From assembly GCA_030373325.1 (NCBI GenBank), contig JAUCZB010000002.1:186001-250000 (forward strand): 64,000 bases of DNA. The letters run 5' to 3'. Below are positions 43,565 to 52,949 of the stretch, in pieces (within the stretch, counting starts at the first letter, position 1; the number at the start of each line of letters is the position of its first letter). The stretch comes from Cyanobium sp. CZS25K (GTDB lineage: Bacteria > Cyanobacteriota > Cyanobacteriia > PCC-6307 > Cyanobiaceae). Position numbers and translations under genes: made by a program. Under the pieces are notes generated by a model. It worked only from the letters and a program-made list of their open reading frames with translations. It was not told the DNA's origin and did not search any database.

Positions 43565-45588
43565 CCCGCCAGCTCCATGGGCTGTTCCCGGGGCCCAGCG
43601 GTATCGTCGGGCCCATCCAGCGGTGGATCATCCATCGGTGGGTGGAAGTGCTCCCACACCTGGCGGGCCATCGCAGGGCCGATCCCGGAGACGACGGCGA
43701 TCTGCTCGGGGCTGGCCAGCTGGATGGCGTCGATGGAGCGGAAGTGGGCCAGCAGGTCCTTCACCCGCTTGGGGCCCAGGCCGGCGATGTCGCTGAGGCG
43801 GGAACGCTTCATCCGCTCCCCCCGTTGCTGACGGTGGTAAGTCACCGCGAAGCGGTGGGCCTCGTCCCGCAACCGCCGCAGCAGCACCACCCCCAGCTGG
43901 TCCGCCTCGGTGTCCAGCGGCTGGTTGGCACCGGGCAGGAACACCTCCTCCCGCTGCTTGGCCAGGGAGCACACCACCAGCTCCTCGTGCAGATCCAGCT
44001 CCCGCAGGGCCTCCATCACCGCCGACAGCTGGCCCTTGCCGCCGTCGATCATCACCACGTCCGGCCAGTCGCTGAGGCCGTCGGTGTGCAGGGCCGAAGC
44101 ACCGGCCCGCCGCAGGGCCGCCAGGTCGGCCCCCTCCGCCTTGGCCTGCGACCAGCGCCGGAAGCGGCGCCGCATGATCTCCGCCATGGCCATGAAGTCG
44201 TCGGAATGGCCGGAGCGGATGCTGCTGCTCTGGATCCGGTACTTGCGGTAGTGCTGCTTGGCCGGCAGGCCGTCGATGAACACCACCTGGGAGGCGACGG
44301 CGTCGCTGCCCTGGATGTGGCTGATGTCATAGCCCTCGATCCGCCGTGGCGGCACCGGCAGCTCCAGCAGCTGGGCCAGGTCCTCGGTGGCCAGCAGCTG
44401 CTGCTCGGCGCCCCGCTGGGCCCGGGCCAGTTCGAAGCCGGCGTTGCGCTCCACCAGTTCGATCAGATCCGCTTTCTGCTGCCGCTGCGGCACGGCGAGT
44501 TTCACCCGCCGGCCACGCCGTTCCGCCAGCCAGTCGCCGATCAGGGCCTGGGCCGGAAGGGGGTGCTGCAACACCAGCTCCGGCGGAATCTCCACCGGCT
44601 CCACCTGGCTGTAGTGCTCCTCGATCACCCGCTGCAGCACCTGGCCGGGCGTGGCGATCGCCGCATCGGCGGTGTAGCCCAGCCGGCCCACCAGCTTGCC
44701 GGCCCGCATCTGGAAGATCTGCACCGCCGCCACCCGCTCGTCCGCCGCCAGGGCGATCACGTCCCGGCTCACCGAACTGTCCCCCAGGCTCATCTTCTGG
44801 TCGGCGGTGAGCAGATCGAGCCCCTGAAGCTGGTCCCGAACCCGGGCGGCGGCCTCGAAATCCAGCCTCTCGGCGTAGCGTTCCATCTGCTGCCGCAGCA
44901 GGTCGAGCAGTTCGTCGTTGCGGCCCTGGAACACCATCGCCACCTTGCGCAGGATGCGGTGGTAGGCGTCCGAATCGATCTTCTCCTGGCAGACCCCCGG
45001 ACAACGACCGATGTCGTAATTGAGGCAGGTGCGGTCGCGGTAAAGGGGCTGGGGACGCTGGCGCAGCGGGAACACTCGCTTGACGATGGCGAGGGTGCGG
45101 CGCAGCAGGCCCACGTCCACGTAGGGCCCGTAGAAGCGATCCAGGGGGCTGCGCAGGCGGCGCCGGCGGGTGATGAAGATCCGCGGGTAGGCCTCGCTCC
45201 AGGTGATGCAGAGGTACGGGTATTTCTTGTCGTCCTTCAACAGGACGTTGAAGTGGGGCTGGTGGTTCTTGATCAGGTTCGCTTCCAGCGCCAGCGCCTC
45301 CGCCTCGCTGTCGGTGACGATGAACTCGATCTCGCACACCTGCCGCACCATCAGGGCGATGCGGGGGCTGATGTCGTGGGAGTCGCGGAAGTAGCTGCGC
45401 ACCCGGGACCGCAGGCTCTTTGATTTGCCGATGTAGAGAATCCGGTCGTCCGCATCCCGCATCAGGTAACAGCCCGGCTCGGCCGGCAGCTCCCTCAGCC
45501 GGGCCGCCAGGCGCTGCGGCTGCAGCAGCAACGGCCCGACGACGGTGGTGAGTGGCGTCGCGTGCGCAGGGGCGACCGGCTCAGCCAT
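43561..45588 (-). CDS. uvrC: Excinuclease ABC subunit UvrC
   Basis: This 675-residue nuclease makes the 3' and 5' incisions in nucleotide excision repair with UvrA/UvrB. The GIY-YIG domain at residues about 30-110 has [24 protein letters not shown] helix pair follows ([20 protein letters not shown]). The RNase H-like endonuclease holds [19 protein letters not shown] and [11 protein letters not shown]. The C-terminal tandem helix-hairpin-helix is [18 protein letters not shown]. Length matches the family; cyanobacterial UvrC often carry such extended inserts. Confidence 0.97.
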   Translation of the reverse strand: MAEPVAPAHATPLTTVVGPLLLQPQRLAARLRELPAEPGCYLMRDADDRILYIGKSKSLRSRVRSYFRDSHDISPRIALMVRQVCEIEFIVTDSEAEALALEANLIKNHQPHFNVLLKDDKKYPYLCITWSEAYPRIFITRRRRLRSPLDRFYGPYVDVGLLRRTLAIVKRVFPLRQRPQPLYRDRTCLNYDIGRCPGVCQEKIDSDAYHRILRKVAMVFQGRNDELLDLLRQQMERYAERLDFEAAARVRDQLQGLDLLTADQKMSLGDSSVSRDVIALAADERVAAVQIFQMRAGKLVGRLGYTADAAIATPGQVLQRVIEEHYSQVEPVEIPPELVLQHPLPAQALIGDWLAERRGRRVKLAVPQRQQKADLIELVERNAGFELARAQRGAEQQLLATEDLAQLLELPVPPRRIEGYDISHIQGSDAVASQVVFIDGLPAKQHYRKYRIQSSSIRSGHSDDFMAMAEIMRRRFRRWSQAKAEGADLAALRRAGASALHTDGLSDWPDVVMIDGGKGQLSAVMEALRELDLHEELVVCSLAKQREEVFLPGANQPLDTEADQLGVVLLRRLRDEAHRFAVTYHRQQRGERMKRSRLSDIAGLGPKRVKDLLAHFRSIDAIQLASPEQIAVVSGIGPAMARQVWEHFHPPMDDPPLDGPDDTAGPREQPMELAG

Positions 45589-45597
45589 GGCGGGGCC

Positions 45598-46089
45598 TCA
45601 GCCGCCGTACTGCCAGCCGGTGGCGGACAGTTCCAGGGCGGGGGCGTCCCGGTGCAGGGTCGCCGTCTTCACTTCGCCCACGAAGATGGTGTGGTCGCCA
45701 TGGGCCACCTGGCCCACCAGGGTGCACTCCACCGCGCCGAGGGCGTCGTCGAGCACCGGCAGACCCAGGGGGCCCGGATGGAACGGGGCGGCATCGAAGC
45801 GCCCCCCCACCCCCTTCTGGGGCTTGAAGAACACGGCCGCCAGGTCCTTCTGATCAGCGGCCAGCACGTTCAGGCAGAAACGTCCGGTGCGCTGGATCAT
45901 GCCGTTGCTGGTGGAATCGGCGCGCACCGCCATCACCACCAGGGGGGGCTCGAACGAGCCCTGGGTGACCCAGCTGGCCGTGAAGCCGTTCACCTCCTCG
46001 CCTTCGGCCACCCCGCAGATGAACACACCGTGGGGAATCTTGCGCAGCAGCGTCTTCTTGGCGGCCGCGTCCAGGGCAACGTCGGTCAT
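45598..46089 (-). CDS. Flavin reductase-like domain protein
   Basis: This protein is about 163 residues from ATG 46089. The FMN-binding pattern HGVFICGVAEGEEVNGFTASW at residues about 20-40 and SFEPPLVVMAVRADS are typical of the flavin reductase-like (split barrel) domain. RTGRFCLNVLAADQKDLA also fits. In cyanobacteria this domain occurs at the C-terminus of flavodiiron proteins; here it stands alone, so its partner is unknown. It is divergent from coaD and 9 bp downstream of uvrC. Confidence 0.87.
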   Translation of the reverse strand: MTDVALDAAAKKTLLRKIPHGVFICGVAEGEEVNGFTASWVTQGSFEPPLVVMAVRADSTSNGMIQRTGRFCLNVLAADQKDLAAVFFKPQKGVGGRFDAAPFHPGPLGLPVLDDALGAVECTLVGQVAHGDHTIFVGEVKTATLHRDAPALELSATGWQYGG

Positions 46090-46156
46090 GGGGGTCAGGC
46101 GGCAGGGATGGGTGACTCTAGGAACCCGGCCAGGCCCGTCTCCATAGGCTGGGGGC

Positions 46157-46660
46157 ATGCGCGTGCTTTACCCCGGCAGTTTCGATCCCCTCACCCTCGG
46201 CCATCTCGACCTGATCGAGCGGGCGGCACGCCTCTTCGACGCTGTCGTGGTGGCGGTGCTGATGAACCCCTCCAAGCAGCCCTGTTTTCCCCTGGAGCAA
46301 CGCCTGGAGCAGATCCGCCAGGCCACCGAGGGGCTTTCCGGCGTTGAGGTGGGCCATTTCGACGGGCTTACGGTCACCTATGCCCAGAGCTGCGGAGCCC
46401 AGGTGATCCTGCGGGGGCTGCGGGCGATGAGCGACTTCGAGTTCGAGTTGCAGATCGCACACACCAACCGGACCCTGGCCTCCCGGGTCGAGACCCTGTT
46501 CATGGCCACCTCAGCCCACCACAGCTTTCTCAGCAGTTCGGTGGTGAAGGAGGTGGCCCGGTTCGGTGGGGATGTGGCCCACATGGTCCCACCGGGAGTG
46601 GCCATCGACCTGGAGAGGCTCTTTAATCGACAGGCAGCTCACGACTCTCGATATGGCTGA
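46157..46660 (+). CDS. coaD: Phosphopantetheine adenylyltransferase
   Basis: This 167-residue enzyme adenylates 4'-phosphopantetheine in coenzyme A synthesis. The nucleotidyltransferase T/HxGH pattern is [16 protein letters not shown], and [20 protein letters not shown] and [16 protein letters not shown] are hallmark segments. Length is normal. Its stop lies inside the following coiled-coil gene (8 bp overlap). Confidence 0.97.
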   Translation: MRVLYPGSFDPLTLGHLDLIERAARLFDAVVVAVLMNPSKQPCFPLEQRLEQIRQATEGLSGVEVGHFDGLTVTYAQSCGAQVILRGLRAMSDFEFELQIAHTNRTLASRVETLFMATSAHHSFLSSSVVKEVARFGGDVAHMVPPGVAIDLERLFNRQAAHDSRYG

Positions 46661-47603
46661 AGTCCGCCTCACCGTTCTCGACCAGCTGGACCAGCTGGAG
46701 GACATCGTCCTCGACGGCAGCCGGATTCCCTTCAGCGGTGGCCGACTGGTCAACGAGCAGGATGCCATCGAGATGATGGATGCCCTTCGTGCCGCCCTGC
46801 CGGCGCAGATCACCCAGGCCGAGGACCTCATCCGTCAGCGGGAGAGCTTCGTGGAGAAGGCCAGGCTGCAGGCTGAGGAGATCGTCACCCAGGCTCGGCG
46901 CGAACGGGAGCAGCTCATCAATGCCGCCGCCATCCGCCAGGAGGCGGAACGCCAGGTGGCGGAACAGCGCGAACAGGCCCGCCAGCAGTGCGAGCAGATG
47001 GTCCTGCAGGCCCGCCAGCAGGTGGCCCAGACGGAGCAGGAGCACCAGGCCCGCATGGCCCAGTTCGAGCAGCAGTTCGCCGGCCGCCGTCAGCAGCTGG
47101 AGCAGGAGGCCCAGCAGCGGCGCCAGCAGCTGGAACAGGAAGCGGCGGAACGCAACCGCCAGCTGCTGGAGCAGCACGAACGCAGCAGGGTCCAGGCCCT
47201 GCAGGAACTCGAAGCCATCCGCCAGGAAGGGCTGCGCCTTCAGCGGGACAGCCAGGCGGAGGCGGAGCGGCTCCATGCCGACGCGCTCCAGTTCCGTCAG
47301 CAGACCCAGCAGCAGTGCGATGCCCTGATCGCCCGCAGCCGCCAGGAGTCGGCCACCATTCAGGAAGGCGCCAACCGCTACGCCGAGGAGGTGTTGGGAG
47401 AACTGGAGGTGCGTCTGAAGGAACTCAGCCAGGTGGTGATGGGGGGACGACGGGAACTGGTCCGCCTGCAGGTGCAGGAGACCCAGGGCGCCACTCGCCC
47501 CCCGACCGAAGCCCCCATTCCTCTGGAGAACGCCACCGTTGACCGGGCCCGTCGCGCCGCAGGCCGCCTCAGGCGCGCCGCCAGTCGGGGACTGGCCAGC
47601 TGA
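46653..47603 (+). CDS. Long coiled-coil protein (DivIVA-like candidate)
   Basis: This protein is about 316 residues from ATG 46653. The N-terminal 55 residues ([19 protein letters not shown], then [20 protein letters not shown]) look like a conserved cyanobacterial module. From about residue 60 to 270 the sequence is almost pure Gln/Glu/Ala/Arg-rich helix ([16 protein letters not shown] and repeats), a long coiled coil. The end is a basic tail. The layout resembles DivIVA/Cdv3 cell-division proteins, but the F-type ATP synthase b-like pattern gives similar hits, so function is open. Translation is coupled to coaD. Confidence 0.75.
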   Translation: MAEVRLTVLDQLDQLEDIVLDGSRIPFSGGRLVNEQDAIEMMDALRAALPAQITQAEDLIRQRESFVEKARLQAEEIVTQARREREQLINAAAIRQEAERQVAEQREQARQQCEQMVLQARQQVAQTEQEHQARMAQFEQQFAGRRQQLEQEAQQRRQQLEQEAAERNRQLLEQHERSRVQALQELEAIRQEGLRLQRDSQAEAERLHADALQFRQQTQQQCDALIARSRQESATIQEGANRYAEEVLGELEVRLKELSQVVMGGRRELVRLQVQETQGATRPPTEAPIPLENATVDRARRAAGRLRRAASRGLAS

Positions 47604-47615
47604 ACCGATCCGGGT

Positions 47616-48965
47616 TCAGAGCGTGGGAGGGCAGAGGCTCACGTTCTGAACCTGGCGCAGCACACGACCGATGGTGGTGTTCGGTGCACCCGCCCCGGCG
47701 GACAACGCACTGACATAGCGAGGACCGTCTGTGGTCTGGAGAACCCCGCTGATGGATCGCACGCCGGTGAGCGTTCCGGTCTTGGCGAAGAACCTGCCGT
47801 CGAGCGTGGTGCCCTTGTACAGATTGCGCAGGGTGCCCCGGCGACCGGCAATGGCGAAGGAGCTGACGTAATCCCTCGAATAGGGGTGGTGGTCCATGCG
47901 CAGCAGCAGGGCGACCAGGAAGCGGCTGGTGAGCCGGTTGGCGCGATCGAGCCCACTGCCATCGGCGATCCTGACGCCCTCCAGGGGCAGCCCCTGATCG
48001 CTCAGCCAGAGGAATTCCTGCCGGCTGGCTTCCGCCACGTCCCAGCTGCCGGCGGCCTGACGAAGGAGCACCTCGGCGGTGAAGTTGTGGCTTTCGGTGT
48101 TGGCCAGGCTGAGCAGGCCATGCATCGAGGTGGAGGGCTCCTCATGCACCAGCACGGCATCGCTGGGCAGGGGCTGGCGGGCGGAGACCAGCGCCAGCTG
48201 AACCGGTTGGGAGCCTCGCTGGGCCATGGAACGGCGCAGCAGCGTCTGGAGCCGGGAGGGGGGATTGCTCACCGCATCATCGATCGCGTTGCTGGTGATC
48301 GCCAGCCGGGTGATCGGGGCGCCGTAGGCATAGACACGGTCGGCCGGATTCCAACCGTTCGGCCACCAGTTCTGGGAGGACTCCTCGGCCAGCTCCAGCC
48401 GCACGGGGGTGCCGGGGGAAGCGGACTCACCACCAGCGGCCAGGGCCAGCTGGGCAAAGCGCTGCAGCTGGGGCAGGGCCAGGTCGGGATCTCCCTGGCC
48501 GGTCAGCCGCAGGGTGCCGTCCTGAAGGCGCCACAGCTGCGTGCTGAGCCGATAGTCGGGCCCCAGGCGGTCGATGGCGAAGGCCGTGCTGACAAGCTTC
48601 TGATTCGAGGCGGGCACCCTGGGTTGGCGGCCGTTGACATCGGCCAGCAGGCGGCCGCTGCCGTCGGCGACGCTGATGCTCCAGCGCGACTGCTCGTTCC
48701 CCAGCACCTGGGCCAGTTGCTGCTGCAGGGTGGGACAGCTGACCTCGCTGGCCAGCCGCGGCAGGCCCACCGGCGGCGGAGCCGCCGGCAGGGAAGCCAT
48801 CGGCAGGGGCCGCACGCTCTGGGGAGAGGGCAGCGCCGGTGTGCTCTGGGCCCAGCCCGCCAGGCCCACCGAGCTGGTGCTCCCGGCGACCAGCAGCAAC
48901 ACCATCGCCCTCAACGGGCGGCGGGGGCGATGCAGGAAGGGAATGGGGCGGGCGGAGGGGGTCAT
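47616..48965 (-). CDS. dacB: D-alanyl-D-alanine carboxypeptidase/endopeptidase (PBP4, DacB type)
   Basis: This 449-residue protein has an N-terminal signal anchor (VLLLVAGSTSSVGLAG). The serine acyltransferase motifs are SxxK (PASNQKLVST), SxN (LANTESHNFTAEV) and KTG (FFAKTGTLTGV). These define the S13 family. It trims or cleaves peptidoglycan cross-links in the periplasm. A short extra region between the first and second motifs (AEESSQNWWPNGWNP) is common in S13. The DUF4330 gene is 1 bp away, in the same orientation. Confidence 0.93.
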   Translation of the reverse strand: MTPSARPIPFLHRPRRPLRAMVLLLVAGSTSSVGLAGWAQSTPALPSPQSVRPLPMASLPAAPPPVGLPRLASEVSCPTLQQQLAQVLGNEQSRWSISVADGSGRLLADVNGRQPRVPASNQKLVSTAFAIDRLGPDYRLSTQLWRLQDGTLRLTGQGDPDLALPQLQRFAQLALAAGGESASPGTPVRLELAEESSQNWWPNGWNPADRVYAYGAPITRLAITSNAIDDAVSNPPSRLQTLLRRSMAQRGSQPVQLALVSARQPLPSDAVLVHEEPSTSMHGLLSLANTESHNFTAEVLLRQAAGSWDVAEASRQEFLWLSDQGLPLEGVRIADGSGLDRANRLTSRFLVALLLRMDHHPYSRDYVSSFAIAGRRGTLRNLYKGTTLDGRFFAKTGTLTGVRSISGVLQTTDGPRYVSALSAGAGAPNTTIGRVLRQVQNVSLCPPTL

Positions 48966-48966
48966 G

Positions 48967-49497
48967 TCAGGAAGTTCCGAGTTTCAGATCCGTCACGGTG
49001 CCGTTGAAGCGGAAATTCGTCCCCTCCAGCTCCACCGGGGTACCGATCTTGATGGTCTGGTTACCGAAGACAACCCCGCCGGCGGTGCGCCGGCCCTGGC
49101 CCTCCAGGACAAACCGACCATCGAAGGTACTGAAGGTCCGCTGGTTGGGATCGGGAGCGCTCACCACCTTTCCATCAGGCGTGAGGGTGGAGATGATCCG
49201 GTCGAAGGGGAGGATCTGCTTCACCGCCACGCTGCCGTGGGGCTGGTTGCGGATCACGATCGCCACCTTGCCCTCCTGGCGCGCCTTCTGCAGAAGCTCC
49301 TGGGGAGCCGCCGCCGGCGCGCCACGCACGTCCACCATCACCGTGACGGGCTCGAGGGCTCCGGTGGCCCGGGCCACCGCGCCGCTGAGGCGGGGACTCC
49401 AGATCACGCCAGCGATCGCCAGCAGGGCCGCAGCGGCCGCGCCAAGGTCGACGAGACTCCAGGAACGGGATCGGGGCGTTTCGCTTGGCATGGGCAT
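48967..49497 (-). CDS. DUF4330 family membrane-anchored protein
   Basis: This 176-residue protein has a single N-terminal membrane segment (LVDLGAAAAALLAIAGVIW) and a soluble C-terminal domain. That domain contains VTVMVDVRGAP and FGNQTIKIGTPVELEG, typical of DUF4330. The family is frequent in cyanobacteria and of unknown role. It is 1 bp upstream of dacB on the same strand, so they are probably one operon. Confidence 0.83.
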   Translation of the reverse strand: MPMPSETPRSRSWSLVDLGAAAAALLAIAGVIWSPRLSGAVARATGALEPVTVMVDVRGAPAAAPQELLQKARQEGKVAIVIRNQPHGSVAVKQILPFDRIISTLTPDGKVVSAPDPNQRTFSTFDGRFVLEGQGRRTAGGVVFGNQTIKIGTPVELEGTNFRFNGTVTDLKLGTS

Positions 49498-49573
49498 GGG
49501 AAAGCCAGCGAAGTGTACGCAGCCTTTTCGGGAAGCACCAGCCGCGCCGGCCCCCAGCTCCGGGTCCGGCGCG

Positions 49574-50263
49574 TCAGTTCTGCAGGTCTTCGATCATCTG
49601 GCCGAGCGCCCGCAGGTTGCCGCCCAGACCGACCTGCTCACGGCCGCTCAGGGCCAGATCCTGCTGCTCGGCATCGGGCTTCTGCTCGAACCGGCCGGCG
49701 AGCCGGAAGCCATCGGGGTCGAGCCGGTACAGCTCCCACTCGCCCGGATAGGCGCAGCGCAGGGCACGGTCGGCCTGGGGCAGCAGGGCATAGGCAGGCC
49801 TCCAGCCGGCCAGAAAGCCGCGGCGGCGCTGGCGCGCCACGCTGCCGATGCCCACGGCGGCATCCTCCAGCGAAGGATTGACGAGCACCACGCTGCCGCC
49901 ATGGCCGCCGCAGACCTCCTCCACCAGCTCGTATTCCGCCTGGCTCGCCCCCACCATCAGCAGCATCCCCCGGGAGGGCACTTCCTGCTGCCGTCGCCGC
50001 TGGTCGGAGAAGCTGCCGATGCGCTCGGCCAGCTCTGGCGCATCACGGCGTGCCAGGGCCGTGGCACCGGCATCGGGGAAGAGGAGACGCCCCTCCGGCT
50101 GATCGGGGATCAGCTCCTGGAGCAGACGCAGGACCACCGGCATCAGGCGCAGCCCCTCGAAGCGGAACTCCACGGTCCAGCGCCCCCCGGATCCAGCCGC
50201 CAGAGCCGCCTGCAGGGCCTCGAGGGCTTCGGCTTCGGCGGTGCGCAGATCGGCAGGCAGCAT
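49574..50263 (-). CDS. DUF1995 family protein (LPA3-like)
   Basis: This 229-residue protein begins MLPADLRTAEAEALEALQAA, the DUF1995 start. RWTVEFRFEGLRLMPVVLRL and LLPQADRALRCAYPGEWEL also fit. The Arabidopsis homologue LPA3 assists photosystem II assembly. Cyanobacterial proteins are assigned by homology only. It is 26 bp downstream of the desulfurase gene and may share its transcript. Confidence 0.82.
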   Translation of the reverse strand: MLPADLRTAEAEALEALQAALAAGSGGRWTVEFRFEGLRLMPVVLRLLQELIPDQPEGRLLFPDAGATALARRDAPELAERIGSFSDQRRRQQEVPSRGMLLMVGASQAEYELVEEVCGGHGGSVVLVNPSLEDAAVGIGSVARQRRRGFLAGWRPAYALLPQADRALRCAYPGEWELYRLDPDGFRLAGRFEQKPDAEQQDLALSGREQVGLGGNLRALGQMIEDLQN

Positions 50264-50289
50264 CGGCTTGCGGCAGGGCTGATCGGACC

Positions 50290-51516
50290 CTACCGAGGCG
50301 CTTCCACCATGCTGCGGCGTGCCTCCTCCAGCGCCGCCGGCAGGCCATCCAGATCCGCCGCGCCCAGCCAGGGGCCCAGGCTGATCCGCAGACCGCTGGC
50401 GGCCTCCTCGGGGCTGTATCCCATGGCGAGGAGCACGGCACTGGTGCCCGGCGCCGCCGCGCCTGCCCCGGCAGTGGCGCAGGCCGAGCCACTGCTGACG
50501 GCGTAGCCCCGACGAGCCAGCTCCCGCACCAGACGGCGACCGCTGAGGGATCGGCCCTCCGTGCCGGCCACCAGCAGGCTGATGTGATGGGGCAACCGTC
50601 CGCCGGGGTCGTCCTGCTGGGGCCCACTGAGGCGAACCCCCTCGAGCTGCAGCAGCGCGTTCAGCAGACGATCGCGCATCGGAGCGATCGGATCCTGGCC
50701 GTCGTGGTCCGCCAGCCGCTGCTCGGCCAGCGCCAGGGCCGCCGCGAAACCCGCCACCAGGGCCACCGATTCGGTGCCACCGCGGCGTCCCCCCTCCTGC
50801 GCCCCGCCGATCAGGGGCTCCAGCCGGATGCCGCGTCGCACCAGCAGGGCCCCCACCCCGCGGGGTCCCTGCAGCTTGTGGGCCGCACAGCTCAGCAGGT
50901 CCACCGGCAGCCGGCCGAAGTCAAGGCGCCGGTGGCCCACCACCTGCACCGCGTCGACATGGAAGAGAACGCCGGCCTGGCGGCAGCGTTCACCGATCGT
51001 GGCGACCGGCTGGAGCGTGCCCACTTCACTCTGGCCCCAGAGCATCGACACCAGACGGGTCGGGGGTGCCAACAGCCTCTGGAACGCCTCCAGGTCGACC
51101 AGGCCGCGGCGATCCACCGGCAGCAGCTGCACCTGCCAGCCGCGCTGGGCCATCGCGGCAGCGGCGGCATAACTGGCGGGGTGTTCCACCGCCGAGAGCA
51201 GCACCCGCCCGGGTTCCAGTGATCCTGCACAGCCGATCAGGGCCGTGTGGATCGCTTCGCTCCCCCCGGACACAAAGACGATTTCATCGCTGAAGCAGCC
51301 CAGCCGCCCGGCCAGGGCCTGGCGGTCGCGCTCCAGCCGCTCCGCCGCCGCAAGCCCGAAGCCATGCAGGCTGGAGGGATTGGCCCAGGCTTCCCGGTGG
51401 GCGCGGGCCATGGCGTCGAGCACCTGGGGCGCGGGAGGACTGGTGGCGCAGGCGTCGAGATACACCCCCCGGGGGGGAGCGGCCGCAGCGCGGGCCTCAG
51501 GGGGCGGCGGGGGCAT
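50290..51516 (-). CDS. Cysteine desulfurase (NifS/IscS family)
   Basis: This protein is about 408 residues from ATG 51516; GTG 51534 is an alternative with a larger overlap of dapF. The PLP lysine is in DLLSCAAHKLQGPRGVG and the active-site cysteine in YAVSSGSACATAGAG near the C-terminus. VYLDACATSPPAPQVLDAM and VLLSAVEHPASYAAA are family blocks. It removes sulfur from cysteine for Fe-S clusters and thio-cofactors. It lacks neighbouring iscU or sufE. The gene begins inside the 3' end of dapF. Confidence 0.93.
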   Translation of the reverse strand: MPPPPPEARAAAAPPRGVYLDACATSPPAPQVLDAMARAHREAWANPSSLHGFGLAAAERLERDRQALAGRLGCFSDEIVFVSGGSEAIHTALIGCAGSLEPGRVLLSAVEHPASYAAAAAMAQRGWQVQLLPVDRRGLVDLEAFQRLLAPPTRLVSMLWGQSEVGTLQPVATIGERCRQAGVLFHVDAVQVVGHRRLDFGRLPVDLLSCAAHKLQGPRGVGALLVRRGIRLEPLIGGAQEGGRRGGTESVALVAGFAAALALAEQRLADHDGQDPIAPMRDRLLNALLQLEGVRLSGPQQDDPGGRLPHHISLLVAGTEGRSLSGRRLVRELARRGYAVSSGSACATAGAGAAAPGTSAVLLAMGYSPEEAASGLRISLGPWLGAADLDGLPAALEEARRSMVEAPR

Positions 51517-52630
51517 CGCGGGAGAGCCGGCCACGGGTGCGGGATTCCAGGGATTCGCCGGCCAGGGCCACCAGATCGTCGAGGCTGCGCCCCTCCAGCA
51601 GGGCGGCGACGCTGGCCCGGGCTTCAGCGCTGGCGCAGGCCTCCGGCCGGAGGCAGCCGTTGACGCACGCCGTGGCGCAATCGATGCTCGCTAAGGCCCC
51701 GTCCATGGCCGGCATGGTCGCGGCGGCGGCCGGGGCAGCTTCGTTCACCTCGCTCCCCTCCCCGAACAGCGATGGGGCCACCACCCCGTCGAACACCGCC
51801 TCCGCCGGACCGGTCATGAACACATGGCCGCTGGCCTCGTCCCACTGGATCTCCAGGGGGCCGCCGGGCAGATCGAGCCGGGCGTGGCGATCGGCAAGGC
51901 CCAGCAGATGGCAGGCCACCAGGGTGGCGCAGGCACCGGTACCGCAGGCCAGGGTGGGGCCGGCCCCCCGCTCCCAGACCCGCATGACCAGATGGTCGGG
52001 GGCGAGGACCTGGACGAAGTGCACGTTGGTGCGGGCCGGAAAGGCCCCATGCACCTCCAGAGCGGCGCCGAGGTTCTCCAGGTCGATCGCCGCCACGTCG
52101 TCAACGGGGATGACGGCATGGGGGTTGCCCATCCCGGCGGCCGCCACCGCGAACCGCTGGCCCAACACCTCCAGCTCTCCGAACGGCAGCCCCTCCGGCC
52201 CCAGGGGAAGGGAGGTGGGGACCGTGTCCGGCGTCAGGAACGGGACACCCATGTCGACACGGATGCGGCCGTCCTCGGCCAGGGCCGGCACGATGCGGCC
52301 GGCGAGGGTCTCGATCTCCCAGCGGCGGGGCGGCACGTCGCCGTCGCTGTCCGCCAGGAAGCGGGCCAGACAGCGGATCCCGTTGCCGCACATCTCGGGC
52401 TCGGTGCCATCGGCGTTGAAGATGCGCATCCGCAGTTCCCCACCCTCCCGCGGCGGCAGGGCCAGGAGCACGCCATCGCCACCGACCCCGAAGCGACGGT
52501 CGCAGAGGCGCTGCACCCGTTCGGGGGTCAGGCCGAACAGATCCTCAGGATCCCCTAAGCTTCGTCCGTCCAGAACTAAGAAGTCATTGCCCAGACCCTG
52601 GTATTTACTGAATGGGAGCACCTGAAGCAC
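51497..52630 (-). CDS. dapF: Diaminopimelate epimerase with a C-terminal cysteine-bearing extension
   Basis: This protein is about 377 residues from GTG 52630 (52621 also possible). The catalytic Cys pair is in EMCGNGIRCLARF and TLACGTGACATLV, and YQGLGNDFLVLDG opens the enzyme. It converts LL- to meso-diaminopimelate for peptidoglycan and lysine. After the usual end (TGPAEAVFDGVVAPSLF) an 86-residue tail follows with cysteines at about residues 318, 322, 326 and 332, spaced CX3CX3CX5C, then a helical end. The tail overlaps the desulfurase start. hfq is divergent. Confidence 0.92.
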   Translation of the reverse strand: MLQVLPFSKYQGLGNDFLVLDGRSLGDPEDLFGLTPERVQRLCDRRFGVGGDGVLLALPPREGGELRMRIFNADGTEPEMCGNGIRCLARFLADSDGDVPPRRWEIETLAGRIVPALAEDGRIRVDMGVPFLTPDTVPTSLPLGPEGLPFGELEVLGQRFAVAAAGMGNPHAVIPVDDVAAIDLENLGAALEVHGAFPARTNVHFVQVLAPDHLVMRVWERGAGPTLACGTGACATLVACHLLGLADRHARLDLPGGPLEIQWDEASGHVFMTGPAEAVFDGVVAPSLFGEGSEVNEAAPAAAATMPAMDGALASIDCATACVNGCLRPEACASAEARASVAALLEGRSLDDLVALAGESLESRTRGRLSRDAPAAP

Positions 52631-52664
52631 CGTTCCGTGAGACCTGGAGGTTGAGGTCGATCCT

Positions 52665-52904
52665 ATGCAGAGTTTCTTTGAAAAACGGGGACCCAGGCTC
52701 GACACGACCCTGCCCAGTGTGCGCCATGTCCAGGAGCTGATCCGCATCCGCACCCCTGTGAATGTCGTCCTGGTGTCCGGTCAGGAGTTCGATGGCATCA
52801 TCCGCTGGCAGGACAGCCACTTCCTGGCCATGAGCACCGAACCCGGCACACCGTTGTTGCTGATCAGCCTGGCCGCGGTCATGTCGTTGCGCGCCCTCAG
52901 CTGA
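52665..52904 (+). CDS. hfq: Cyanobacterial Hfq-like RNA chaperone
   Basis: This 79-residue Sm-fold protein begins MQSFFEKRGPRLDTTLPSVR. The Sm1 region (VQELIRIRTPVNVVLVSGQEF and DGIIRWQDSHFLAM) is visible. The Sm2 region is diverged, as known for cyanobacterial Hfq, which lacks the usual KH motif and is linked to type IV pilus function instead of sRNA binding. It starts 34 bp from the divergent dapF start and is followed by leuS after 45 bp. Confidence 0.88.
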   Translation: MQSFFEKRGPRLDTTLPSVRHVQELIRIRTPVNVVLVSGQEFDGIIRWQDSHFLAMSTEPGTPLLLISLAAVMSLRALS

Positions 52905-52949
52905 GCATTCCATGGGTTGTGACACGATCACAGCCACTCCCTACGGCCC

